From Forficula auricularia (Eukaryota > Arthropoda > Insecta > Dermaptera > Forficulidae): a DNA stretch of 64,000 bases. The stretch is from NCBI GenBank assembly GCA_024734495.1, contig JALMQS010000128.1:23052875-23116874 (forward strand), given 5' to 3'. Below are positions 20,371 through 29,859 of this stretch, piece by piece (within the stretch, counting starts at the first letter, position 1; the number at the start of each line of letters is the position of its first letter). Both the position numbers and the translations under genes were made by a program. The notes under the pieces are model-generated. The model was not told the DNA's origin. It made no database searches and saw only the letters and a list, made by a program, of their open reading frames with translations.

Positions 20371-20866
20371 TATATCGAGATCAAAACTCATTTTTGTTTT
20401 ATTTTATTTGAAAAAGTTTCAGAACTCGGTACGCTTTCCTTAATATTCTAAGAGCTAGTAAATTTTTTGGACGATTATTTCAAAATGGAAATAACATATA
20501 GCATAATGTAGTATGATCAGCACACACCCCAACGTGAAATTCTTACTCACCGGTTACTGATGTTTTTAGGAGTAATAAAATCCTAAATTTGGCAAAAATA
20601 GTAAAAGAAGTCGATAACTTTTAAATAGATAGGTGTTGGTTCAAGGTGAAACATTTTTTATAAGAAATTAAGTAAAATAGGAGGTGGATTTCATTCACAT
20701 TTAAATAAAACAAAAATGAGTTTTGATCTCGATATACAGGGTGCTTCAAAAAAATGTATACACACTTTGAACTTCCATAGAAAATTTATTTACCGTTCTA
20801 CAAAGTTAAATTTCAGGAAAATAGAAAGCTGAAAGTCCAATGTAAATGAAACATAAATAACAAATG

Positions 20867-21238
20867 TTAATACTGTTCAAATTGGTGACCTGCAGCATCA
20901 ATACAATTCTGAGTACGAGTCACCACTGATTCTGTACATCGTATCAAAACGTCCAATGAGATTTCTCTACACACTGCTTGAATCTCATTCCAAAGAATGT
21001 CTAGGTTACGTGATTTACGTTTGTACACCTCATCTTTTACTGTACCCCACAAGAAGAAATCCAGTGGTGTAAGGTCTGGAGAGCGTGCTGGAAACTCGAT
21101 TGGCCCCTGCGTCCTATCCACTGGCCCGACAAATTTTGATCCAGGTAAGCTCGTACGTCCGGTAATGATGATTTTTATTTTCAACAAGATGGTGCCCCGC
21201 CGCACTATCACAGGGACGTACGAGCTTACCTGGATCAA
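20867..21238 (-). pseudogene. DD41D mariner transposase C-terminus, left arm
   Basis: The minus-strand frame ends EQY-stop at 20867-20869. It contains ARSPDLTPLDFFLWGTVKDE, with the third catalytic Asp in PLDFF, followed by NLDILWNEIQ and CIDAAGHQFEQY. Upstream of the palindrome centre the frame reads antisense of the other arm, so the second catalytic Asp is missing. Confidence 0.85.
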
Positions 21239-21508
21239 AATTTGTCGGGCCAGTGGATAGGACGCAGGGGGCCACTCGAGTTTCCAGCACGCTCTCCAGA
21301 CCTTACACCACTGGATTTCTTCTTGTGGGGCACAGTAAAAGATGAGGTGTACAAACGTAAACCACGTAACCTAGACATTCTTTGGAATGAGATTCAAGCA
21401 GTGTGTACAGAAATCTCATTGGACGTTTTGATACGATGTACAGAATCAGTGGTGACTCGTACTCAGAATTGTATTGATGCTGCAGGTCACCAATTTGAAC
21501 AGTATTAA
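21168..21508 (+). pseudogene. DD41D mariner transposase C-terminal half, right arm
   Basis: Read from about 21168 the plus strand gives FYFQQDGAPPHYHRDVRAYL and, 41 residues after that catalytic Asp (21188-21190), the Asp of SPDLTPLDFFLWG. A spacing of 41 with a final Asp defines the DD41D group of the Tc1/mariner superfamily (rosa/VISITOR-like). The first catalytic Asp and the DNA-binding domain are absent. The stop follows EQY at about 21506-21508. Confidence 0.87.
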
Positions 21509-21681
21509 CATTTGTTATTTATGTTTCATTTACATTGGACTTTCAGCTTTCTATTTTCCTGAAATTTAACTTTGTAGAACGGTAAATAAATCTTCTATGG
21601 AAGTTCAAAGTGTGTATACATTTTTTTGAAGCACCCTGTATTTCAGGTTGTCAGCCCATCTTCGTTTTCTATTTCTAACTC

Positions 21682-21712
21682 CTGAAGATGGGCTGACAAC
21701 CCGAAATATATC
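21682..21712 (+). ncRNA. Hammerhead-like motif of the duplicated foldback
   Basis: CTGAAGA 21682-21688, extra T, GGG...CCC stem II around CTGACAA, GAAA 21703-21706, TATA, T, C712 position. Stem III is the palindrome ATATAT. Stem II is weak (3 clear pairs), so activity is doubtful; the layout matches the other copies exactly. Confidence 0.5.
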
Positions 21713-21790
21713 GAGATCAAAACTCATTTTTGTTTTATTTTATGTGAAACCCACCTCGTAATTTTATTTAATTCTTTATTAGTAAATGAA

Positions 21791-23652
21791 GTCATTTCAG
21801 AATGGTTAAATTTAATGATCCATTTAGTTCTCGAGATTAAACATGTAAAAATCTAATAATAATAACCCCAAAAGACAAAGAAAAATACGAATTACAAGAC
21901 GCTTAAAGCGTGGATTAATTATTCTAATAATTAAATTTGATTTTGTTAAAAAAAATTTTTTGATCCAGTAGGTACCTACTATGTAATAATAATTCGATAA
22001 AAAATTAATATCTAAAAGTTGATGTTAAATTTATTTTCCTTTTTTTTAATAGAAATATTCTTGTATATTTTTTGTTTTAGAGAATCGAGTCCACATAGGG
22101 AAATGCATTCAAGATAATCGGAATTAAAAACGGCAGTTTGTTCATTTGAGTGGCGGAAATCGACCAGAGCAGACAAGGCAGCCATTCTTCCAAGGTAAAA
22201 GAAAATCGACTAAACTCCAATTAATTTTGATACATCATTAATGCATTAATTAATGTAAGTTATATTAATATTAACATCATATTATCATCATGTACGTTAG
22301 TTGGTTACCAAATATTGTGTAGGCTTTAGCTCATAAACCAGTGTGAATATCAAAACGAAAGTGCGCACGTAGATTCTAGATGATATTAATATAAAATTAA
22401 TGGGGCGGGGGGATAATAAATGAAATTACAAATCTTTTTCTTTGGTGCAGGGTTCCTAAGCCTTTTGCCGCATCCCGCATTTTCTAATTTTATTATTCTC
22501 TAACGTAAACTTACTTCTCTGTGTATAATTTACTTTAATAATAGTCTAATAAACTTTCTAAGAATAATTCATTTCCTGTTTCTGAACAGCCTGTGTCTGG
22601 AGCACATATGGACTGATTGTCTAAATTAATTAATTAAGCTCAACATTGATTCATATCAAACCAGAATAAGCATAAAGAACCTGTGTATGTGTGTGTGTAT
22701 GTGTTGGTATCCAAGGCATGAAATTGCTTTTCTCTAAAGCTCTCCCCTCTTGAAATGGACCACTCACAATTACAGGTCAGATTGTGGATTTGATGCAAAC
22801 AATGAATCTAATTTATCCCATGGAATTAGTCGAAAACATTCACACAACAATATAATAACGATCACAAAACATTCCCTCCTAGAATAGAAATTGAATTGAA
22901 TTGAATTCAATTGAATTGATGATGAATCGGTTGATGACACAACAGATCAAGCTGAGGCGTTGGCAAAAAAATAAAGGCTAAAGTTCACAACAGACGTCAG
23001 TGACGTCACATGGAAAATTTGGCTCCCAAATTTTCACTCATTGAACTTTTCACAGGTTTGGTTCTAGATCTCGATTCGATTAGTTAAAAAAATACTTTCC
23101 TAACAAGTATTATGAGGTGTTTTATTGGGCGAACTGATTAGATTTAGGCCTTTCTAGTTCCAAATCTTCCGGTTAAAAAAATGAAAAAATTATTTAAAAT
23201 TTTTTTTTGAAATTTTAAACATAGCTTCTCTGGTAAATACAAAAATAAACAATCTCACTGGTTTGTTTCACATTATTCCCCAAAACTGCAAACAGTGTAT
23301 CTACCGAGACTTGAAAAAGTTTCACTTTTTCTTTGAATTGAGAACTAAAAATAAAAGTTTTCTGATCTATAAAGTAAAATATATATTATTTAAAATAGTA
23401 TAGTATTAAAATGTATTAAATATAATAAATACAATTCTTTATAATAAGAATTCAAAAGGGTTTAACAAAAATACGAAACATTTTTTTTAGAGAAATTCTC
23501 CCTTTATCAATTGCAAATTTACAAAATATGAAAAATACTTGTTTTGGAAGAATAATAAAGTAACTATAAATATACAATTATTTGGAAGATCTTGCTAAAT
23601 ATTGCCTTGAATTCATGTGTAAATTATCAACTTTTTGTTATGAATTCGCAAG
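21791..23652. other. Unrecognised region, no gene seen
   Basis: Contains a simple repeat with inverted GAATTGAATTCAATTG near 22890-22915, a possible hAT-type end CAGGGTTCCTAAGCC near 22450, and a GACTCGGTA-family remnant near 23.3 kb. A splice-site-flanked segment (22081-22196) has stops in all frames. No credible coding. Confidence 0.4.
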
Positions 23653-24513
23653 AATAAAGATAAAAGTAAATAAATACCACATGAAATATTCATTTATTTT
23701 ATTTATTGGGCCTCCGAGGAGCGGGCCGCCTCTTACAAGACAAAAGATGATTACACAAATTTATTTACAAATCTTTCACACTTTCGGCTTCAGAACAAAT
23801 TAATTCAGATTCAGAGCGGGTGGCTGAGAGAGCCAGGATTAATCCTGGCTCACATTTCACATTTCTTTTTTTTTTTTTTTTTATTCACAAAAAATAATCA
23901 TACGCCACCCGCTCTATATGTTCTTCTGCCGAAAGTGTAAAAATTAAGAAGAGATCCCTCATCGCCCTATATGTCAAATTGTTTTTTGTTTTTTGGGATA
24001 TACCCAGGGCGATGAGGGACTCCACCGCTTTATGCCACCACACTCCCTTCCACGAGAGTGTGATGGCCTCGAGCGGAGTGATTTGGCGTCGGGGTGGCCT
24101 CGGTCAGGGTCGAGGCCATCACACTCTCGTGGAAGGGAGTGTGGTGGCATAAAGCGGTGGGATCCCTCATCGCTCTGGGTATATCGCAAAAAACAATAAA
24201 CAATTTGACATATAGGGCGATGAGGGGATCTCTCCTTAATTTTTACACTTTCGGCAGAAGAACATATAGAGCGGGTATATGATTATTAATTGTAAATACA
24301 AAAAAAAGAAATGTGAAATGTGAGTCAGGATTAATCCTGGCTCTCTCATCCACCCGCTCTGAATCTGAATTTATTTGTTCTGAAGCTGAAAGTGTGAAGT
24401 TTGTGTAATGAACTTTATCTTTGTAAGAGGCGGCCCGCTCCTTGGAGGCCCAAAAAACAAAATAAATGAATAAATGAATATTTCATTTAATATTTATTTA
24501 CTTTTATCTTTAT
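23653..24513. mobile_element. 861-bp palindrome with LINE-like 3' tails facing outward
   Basis: Two arms of about 420 bp (23653-24083 and 24086-24513) pair almost throughout. Blocks include GGGCCTCCGAGGAGCGGGCC, CGCCCTATATGTCAAATTG, GGATTAATCCTGGCTC and ACACTCCCTTCCACGAGAGT, each present in inverse. The outer parts read outward as CGGCCCGCTCCTCGGAGGCC followed by AATAAATAAA, resembling a LINE 3' end. The centre (around 24085) is GC-rich. Arms differ by a few substitutions and small indels. Small frames inside are by-products of the palindrome. Confidence 0.8.
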
Positions 24514-24639
24514 TAAAGATGTTTCACCTTACACCAACACCACAATTTCTATTAATTATTAATTTCCAATAATTCAATATTTCACTTTACGTTATGGAAC
24601 AGAACCCATTAATTAGATAAAATATATTATTTTTAAATT

Positions 24640-24748
24640 GAAAGTTTTTGTGCCGAGGGTAGCAGAATTTTCATATATTGAAGGAGACAATAAAGAGGGT
24701 GTCTTCTGATTGAATTATACATTATTATTGTCTCCTTCAATATATTAT
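24640..24748. repeat. Module A, short inverted copy
   Basis: GTGCCGAGGGTAGCAGAA and GAAGGAGACAATAAAGAGGG, returning as TTATTGTCTCCTTCAATATA at 24727-24746. A minimal version of the module A palindrome without the ribozyme core. Confidence 0.65.
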
Positions 24749-24753
24749 TTTTT

Positions 24754-25148
24754 GAAGATTAAATTTTTATTAAAATCAAACTTATTAATTATAACTATTT
24801 ATTGAACACAACAATAAATAACACAATACAACTAGGTACGGCTTTTCGATTGCTTAATACCCGAGCGTTCTCAAATATGAGCATCCACTCCGATTTTATT
24901 ATAGGTTTACTAATTTGAGTACAGCCCAGTCAAAAATTCAGAACACTGACCGGACTGTAATCACAGTCTATATAAAGATGATGTGTCCAAAACAGTTAAA
25001 CTAAAATCGGAGTGGATGCTCAAACTTGAGAACACTCGCGTATTAAGCAATCGAACCGTCTTAGTCTTATTATGTTATTTATTGTAGTGTCCAATAAATA
25101 GTTATTATTTATTATGTTTGATTTTAATAAAAATTTAACCTTCAATAA
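24754..25148. mobile_element. 395-bp foldback MITE
   Basis: Arms of about 160 bp: AATTTTTATTAAAATCAAAC, AACTATTTATTGAACAC, TCGATTGCTTAATAC and GCATCCACTCCGATTTTA are each found inverted in the right half. The loop is about 24920-24985. No coding. Confidence 0.78.
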
Positions 25149-25184
25149 ATTCAACCCAAAAATATAAGCATTAAGGGTCCGAAT

Positions 25185-25350
25185 ACTCTACTCTCTAGGT
25201 AGAGTGAACTGTCCGCTAATGAGATTAAAGTGGGCGTGTCATAAGTGCTGCTTATTTTAAAACAATTGGACGAATCTGCACTTGTGGCCACTCCCACTTT
25301 AATAAGATTAGCTGACAGTCTTCTCTACCTAAGGTTACTCTAGAAGTGGA
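25185..25350. mobile_element. Short inverted-repeat MITE
   Basis: TAGGTAGAGTGAACTGTCCG then AATGAGATTAAAGTGGG is inverted as CCCACTTTAATAAGATTAGC then GACAGTCTTCTCTACCTA. About 165 bp with a central loop near 25265. Confidence 0.7.
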
Positions 25351-26060
25351 TTTGTGCTCTAAAAGCTATTTTCTAATATAATATTATTTATTGAGAAATT
25401 TCATTTGGTATAGTCCGGCGAATGCGTAAGGTTGTTTGTTTTTTATAGCTAAATAGAAAAAAGATAAGACAATAATTCGAAGCAATATCAAATTTGTAGC
25501 CTAGGATAAGCAATCTCTGTTTCCCTGTCTCTCTAGGAATCAAATTTGTATAGAAGTTTATTTTTATCTTGGATTTACTACCATTGCAAGTTCACCTTTA
25601 GGGCTTTAGGTGATAAAAATTTAAAGGGGCAGCGGAGTGGGGAAAATTGAAGGGGTAGGGAGTAGCATGAAAAGGAGATAAAGCTTCCTAAACTGACTTG
25701 GCATTTTAACGTCGAGAAATCCCTCTAGGAATGTTAAGATCTATCTATCTATGGTAGCGACAGAAACAACATCCGAGAGACAGAGAGAGGTTTCTACTAC
25801 TTTTAGGGAATACGGAATTACTTGAAGCAATTTCAAATATATACATATATAGACTTTAGTATAAATAATTAGATTTTTACTCTAGAGTAATACAAAAATA
25901 AACTTTTCAAGAATAGTAAACGTTTTTTGGAGTCGCAATTGGATTTTTGGACACAAAGAGACCCATTTCTGCTCAATAGCTCAATCTGTTTAAAGAAGAA
26001 AGCGAAATTGTCAAGATTTTTCTTTCTATTTTGATTCAAACATTATATCAACTATAAGGA
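25351..26060. other. Unrecognised spacer ending in module B
   Basis: No gene seen. Module B follows at 26061-26100 (CAATGAGGTTGTCCTTGCTT), immediately left of the Tc1 insertion. Confidence 0.4.
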
Positions 26061-26247
26061 GAAATCAATGAGGTTGTCCTTGCTTGATGCATATAAACAA
26101 ATACATAACAAATATAAATATTAATATATACGAGCCCCGTCCCATCTCAATTGGCCCACCAATATTTTTTCTTTTTAAATAAAATTATGCTAATTCACGG
26201 TAAATTAAATTTAAATATTTATTTTTAATATTATTTGGAACAACATT

Positions 26248-26249
<2 letters not shown>

Positions 26250-26281
<32 letters not shown>

Positions 26282-26456
26282 GCTTTTCGGCCATGGTAGC
26301 CATAAGCCATTTACGATACTATTTATTTTTATTTTTAAATTTGTCTCTACCTCGGGGGTCAGATTTTAGCCGGATGCGTCGAGCCGGATTCGAACTCGAC
26401 CCGAGTCCTCTTGGTTAGCTGGCTGACATGCTACCGCCTAGCCTATCCGACCCCTC
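26250..26456 (-). mobile_element. tRNA-derived SINE (family S1), full-length copy
   Basis: Minus strand: head GGTCGGATAGGCTAGGCGGT with box A-like and GAGTTCGAATCCGG box B-like sequences, a body (GGGGTCAGATTTTAGCC inverse, AATGGCTTATGGCT inverse), then 30 A (T run 26251-26280). Three other copies occur at 33.19, 60.45 and 60.71 kb, all on the minus strand. The long A-tail and its absence from the equivalent site of Tc1 copy B show a clean, fairly recent insertion. Confidence 0.88.
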
Positions 26457-26653
26457 TTTAAAAAATTTAAAACATTTAATTGTAACATTTAACTTAAAAT
26501 TATTTTTTAATTGTTAAAAACATATTTTTATATAAAAAATAGTTCTTTGCTTTTCACGAATTTTTTTTAATAATCTTTGAATATGTAAAATAATCAAGTG
26601 GGCTTTGCCTTTTTCCAACAAAAGAAAGTTTGTTTTGTTTATTATTAGCAAAT

Positions 26654-27108
26654 ATAACTCGTGGAAAGGTTGTTGATGAAAAAATTCGCTCAATTATTAT
26701 CAATTTATTTAAAAAGGGAAAATCAAACGCGGAAATTGGCGATCTAGTTAATTTATCAAAGTTTACTGTCATAAATATTATTCGAGTTTATAAAACAACG
26801 GATACAATAGCTACAAAACCTCGGTATGCGTCGAAATCCAAAATATCAGATGCTGATAGACGGGCATTGAAGAAGGTTATTAGAAAAAACAGGCGTTTGA
26901 ACTATGGTGAATTATCTGTTCTTTGGAGCGATGCTGTGGGGCGAAGTGTTTCAAGATCCACGTGCCATAGAGAAGCCCTTAAGTTAGGTTTTAAAACTTA
27001 CAAGGTAATTTTATTGCAACTTATTCCAAAATTTTTTTTTGTTGTAATTTTACTAATTTTTTTTTAGGCGAAATAAAAGCCACTCTTGACATTAAAACAA
27101 AAGAGGTA
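26654..27108 (+). pseudogene. Tc1-type transposase N-terminus with intron, copy A
   Basis: Equivalent start codon is ATA here (26654-26656), ATG in copy B. The frame codes a helix-turn-helix paired-like domain (IRSIIINLFKKGKSNAEIGD, STxxR-like RSTCHREALKLGFKTYK). After AAG at 27004 comes GTAATTTT...TTTTTTAG (27005-27067, 63 nt), then GCGAAA continuing as A-K and a stop (TAA) where copy B has GAA. So the start is lost, a stop is gained and the 3' end is missing. Confidence 0.8.
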
Positions 27109-27136
27109 AATTTTTTCAATACATATATTGAATATA

Positions 27137-28546
27137 TACGAGCCCCGTCCCATCTCAATTGGCCCACCAATATTTTTTCTTTTTAAATAAAATTATGCTA
27201 ATTCACAGTAAATTTAATTTAAATATTTATTTTTATTATCATTTGGAACAACATTTTAAACAATTTAAAACTTTTTATTGTAACATCTAACTTAAAATTA
27301 TTTTTTAATTTTTAAAAACATATTTTTATATAAAAAATAGTTCTTTATTTTTCACGATTTTTTTTTTTAAGAATCTTTGAATATGTGAAATAATCAAGTA
27401 GGCTTTGCCTTTTTCCAACAAAAGAAAGTTTGTTTTGTTTATTATTAATAAAAATGACTCGTTTAAAAATTGTTGATGAAAAAATTCGCTCAATTATTAT
27501 CAATTTATTTAAAAAGGGAAAATCAAACGCTGAAATTGGCGATCTGTGTTTCAAGATCCACGTGCCATAGAGAAGCCCTTAAGTTAGGTTTTAAAACTTA
27601 CAAGGTAATTTTATTGCAACATACTCCAAATTTTTTTTTGTAATTTTACTTATTTTTTTTAGGCGAAAGAAAAGCCACTCTTGACATTAAAACAAAAGAA
27701 AAACCGGCTTAAATGGGCTAAAAGTCACATTAATTGGAAGAGTGATGAATGGAATAGTGGCCATTGGAGTGATGAGTCTCGTTTTGAAGTTTGTGTTGGG
27801 GACAATCGAAGCAGAGTTATTCGTCAGAAAAATGAAGCTTTCAATTCAGATTGTTTAAAAAAGAAAGTAAAATTTCCTGCTTCAGTTATGGTTTGGGGTT
27901 CAATGTCTGCTAGAGGTGTTGGAAAACTTCACTTCATTGATGGAATTGTAAGCACCAATAAATATTTAGAGATTTAAAAAAAATCGTTATTTCAACAATG
28001 GCAGATGCATTGCAGAATAATAATAGTTTTGTGTTTCAACAAGACGGGCCGGCCTGCCATACATCAAGAAAATCTTTAAAATTGCTTTTCTGATCATAAT
28101 GTTCCACTTTTGGAGTGGGTGGCAAACAGTCCCGACTTGTCACCAATAGAAACTCTTTGGCACATAATGAAAAAGCTATTACGAATACAACCAGCTAGAA
28201 ACGTAGTCGAATTAAAACACAAACTTCAAAATATTTGGGATACTTTCACTCAAGATGAGTGTCAAAACTTAATAAGTACGTTGCCCAAAAGGATTCAAGC
28301 CGTAATTAAAAATAAAGGCGACGTCACACAGTGGTAAGGTTTTGGATTTTGTATGTTTTCCTTGTTTTTAACAATTAAAAAATAATTTTAAGTTAAATGT
28401 TACAATAAAATGTTTTAAATTGTTTAAAATGTTGTTCCAAATGATAATAAAAATAAATATTTAAATTAAATTTACCGTGAATTAGCATCATTTTATTTAA
28501 AAAGAAAAAATATTGGTGGGCCAATTGAGATGGGACGGGGCTCGTA
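27137..28546 (+). mobile_element. Tc1-type element, copy B (both ends, internal 200-bp deletion)
   Basis: Left end at about 27139 (CGAGCCCCGTCCC) and right end CGGGGCTCG at 28544, with TATATA-like flanks. Relative to copy A, 200 bp (26746-26945) are deleted just after GATCT, shifting the frame. The rest of the transposase and the 3' terminal repeat are present. Confidence 0.85.
27454..28337 (+). pseudogene. Tc1-type DD34E transposase, copy B
   Basis: ATG at 27454 starts MTRLKIVDEKIRSII. After the 200-bp deletion and the intron (27605-27662, 58 nt, GT..AG) the frame continues KPLLTLKQKKNRLKWAKSHI. Catalytic residues: Asp in HWSDESRF (27771-27773), Asp in FQQDGPACH (28043-28045), Glu in SPDLSPIETLW (28149-28151). 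The distance from second to third is 34 codons plus one base, so the ancestor was DD34E and one base has been inserted. Stop after YLEI near 27975 and the frameshift inactivate it. Ends VTQW-stop at 28335-28337. Confidence 0.87.
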
Positions 28547-28613
28547 TATGATTTATTTAGGTTCACCTCAAAATCGCGAATGCCAAAATCCCGACAGCCA
28601 AAATAAAATTAGA

Positions 28614-28648
28614 GACGATCGTTTCTAAAGTTGGACCTTCATCATCAG
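28614..28648 (-). ncRNA. Hammerhead-like motif with variant stem III
   Basis: Minus strand: CTGATGA (28642-28648), spacer T, stem GAAGGT/ACTTTA (5 of 6 pairs), loop CCA, GAAA (28622-28625), CGATCG (28616-28621), T, C. Stem III is ACGATCGT instead of ACTATAGT: two bases changed, yet the sequence is still perfectly self-complementary, a covariation that supports selection on pairing. Confidence 0.7.
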
Positions 28649-29222
28649 TCTTTTTAATTATAAATATTTTATCTATTATTTCACATGGGTTCACGTACCC
28701 GAATGGATATAGATAAATTTGTTTTGTTGTTATAGCAAACTAGCCACATAACAAAAATGACGTGAACATTTGTTTATACTTTTATCAGAACAAAGTCTTA
28801 AATCTCAATAAAATCATTTAAAAAAAATATATTTTTTGCATTTTAGAACCGGAAACTCAGAGTGTCTAAAATTTAATTCGTTCTCTGCAGTGAAAATACA
28901 AACATTTTGACACCAGAACGAACTTTTAACAATTTTTCTTTTTTTTTTTTTTTTGCATTTTCTTGAGCATCGGGAGCCATTCACACATACTTAAATGCTG
29001 AAAGAAAAAATGATGATTTAAAATAACTTCATTTTTGAGCACAATAAGCAAAAAATAATAAATTCTATAAAATACATTTATAGGGCTTACCGATTAAAAT
29101 CTGCTGCAATTCCTTTTACGAATTTTTCACTACTCCATAAAATCAATAATAATAATAATGATAATAAAATTATGTTATTTGAACCCATGAGAAATAATAG
29201 ATAAAATATTTATAATTAAAAG

Positions 29223-29258
29223 ACTGATGATGAAGATCAAACCTTTGAATCTATAATC
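29223..29258 (+). ncRNA. Decayed hammerhead-like motif
   Basis: CTGATGA, spacer, GAAGAT...ACCTTT, but GAAT instead of GAAA and CTATAA instead of a palindrome. Core loss predicts no cleavage. Confidence 0.45.
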
Positions 29259-29545
29259 TCTGACAAATAAATTATATTTATTAATATGTATTTTTGTTAT
29301 ATGCCTATACGTATATGTTGATATCTCTTTATGGGGGAAAAATATTTCGAACTTGGTGTACCTCGCAGGCTACTGTTGGGATTCCGCATCAGGAGATTCC
29401 CGACCACCGTGGGATTCCCACGCCTCTTAAACGGCAATCTTTGAAAGCACTCCGCACCTGTCTCTTTTCTTTATTCTATTACCTATCGGAAATTTGAACT
29501 TTCATAATAAAATAATTAAGATAGGTAGAATCTTTTTTTATATTA

Positions 29546-29558
29546 AACGAGCAAAGTT

Positions 29559-29594
<36 letters not shown>

Positions 29595-29856
29595 GTCGGG
29601 TTCTCGAAAACGGCTCTAACGATTTGGATGAAATTCACTGGCTAGGAGGGTTTTGTGTTGGACATTCGATCTGTCACGGTCTCATCTTCGGCTAAGTTGT
29701 TTTTGATGGGTTTTTTGGGGTGGGGTGGGAGGGTGCAGGAGATGGGGTGAAGTGATGGGGGGTTCGGGGGCCGAGGGGGGGTTTCGGTAAATAATATATA
29801 GCTATTAACTGAAGCAAAAATTTACCGAGCATGGCTCGGTGGCCAGGTACTATATA
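29546..29856 (+). mobile_element. Short Helitron-like element
   Basis: (TA)n at 29561-29590, head GAAAACGGCTCTAACGATTT, TTCGATCTGTCACGGTCTCA, a G-rich block (29710-29790), TATTAACTGAAGCAAAAATT, a 3' hairpin ACCGAGC-AT-GGCTCGGT and GGCCAGGTACT (to about 29850). About 300 bp, non-coding, same family as 14.5 and 53 kb. Confidence 0.6.
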
Positions 29857-29859
29857 TAT

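Larger units (their letters stand above)
20737..21638. mobile_element. Palindromic DD41D mariner-type element, two 3' halves head to head
   Basis: Ends CAGGGTGCTTCAAAAAAATG on both sides with flanking TA (20735-20736, 21639-21640). Bases 20737-21160 and 21214-21638 are inverted copies, each coding the transposase C-terminus; only 53 bp (21161-21213) are single-copy. The element thus consists of two tail halves fused around the second catalytic motif and lacks the N-terminal half. It can be mobilised only in trans. Confidence 0.88.
19735..21790. mobile_element. Duplicated foldback family with two nested insertions
   Basis: 19740-20040 and 20405-20735 are direct repeats (ACTCGGTA, TGATCAGCACACACC, ACTCACCGG, GTTGGTTCAAGGTGAAACAT). 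Each continues into a hairpin whose centre has GATGGGCTGACAACCCGA (about 20070-20115 and 21650-21720) and returns as ATCGAGATCAAAACTCATTTT. The first copy is pierced by a 250-bp TA element, the second by a 902-bp palindromic mariner. Hairpin arms carry a hammerhead-like core. Confidence 0.65.
26129..27108 (+). mobile_element. Tc1-type element, copy A (5' part, 3'-truncated)
   Basis: Begins CGAGCCCCGTCCCATCTCAA after TATATA and carries a long terminal repeat of about 230 bp whose inverse is at 28370-28546. A SINE (26250-26454) is inserted in this terminal repeat and is absent from copy B. The body keeps the transposase N-terminal exon and breaks off shortly after the intron, where copy B starts. 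Confidence 0.8.
28600..29280. mobile_element. Ribozyme palindrome with enlarged centre
   Basis: The left arm (28610-28760) and right arm (29160-29280) share AGACTGATGATGAAG, AAATATTTATAATTA and GGGTTCAxxTACCC-type blocks in inverse. The centre (28780-29160) holds about 380 bp of unrelated AT-rich sequence, including T runs, presumably an insertion. Confidence 0.65.

Noticed and set aside
20997..21260. Plus-strand frame overlapping the mariner left arm
   Set aside because: Antisense shadow of the minus-strand transposase fragment.
22070..22205. Exon-like segment flanked by TTTTGTTTTAG and AAGGTAAAAG
   Set aside because: All three frames have stops within the segment. It could only be a non-coding exon, with no other support.
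23974..24282. Overlapping frames with the mirrored words MPPHSLPRECDGL and RPSHSRGRECGGIK on both strands
   Set aside because: They are produced by the palindrome centre; identical text on both strands is a symmetry effect.
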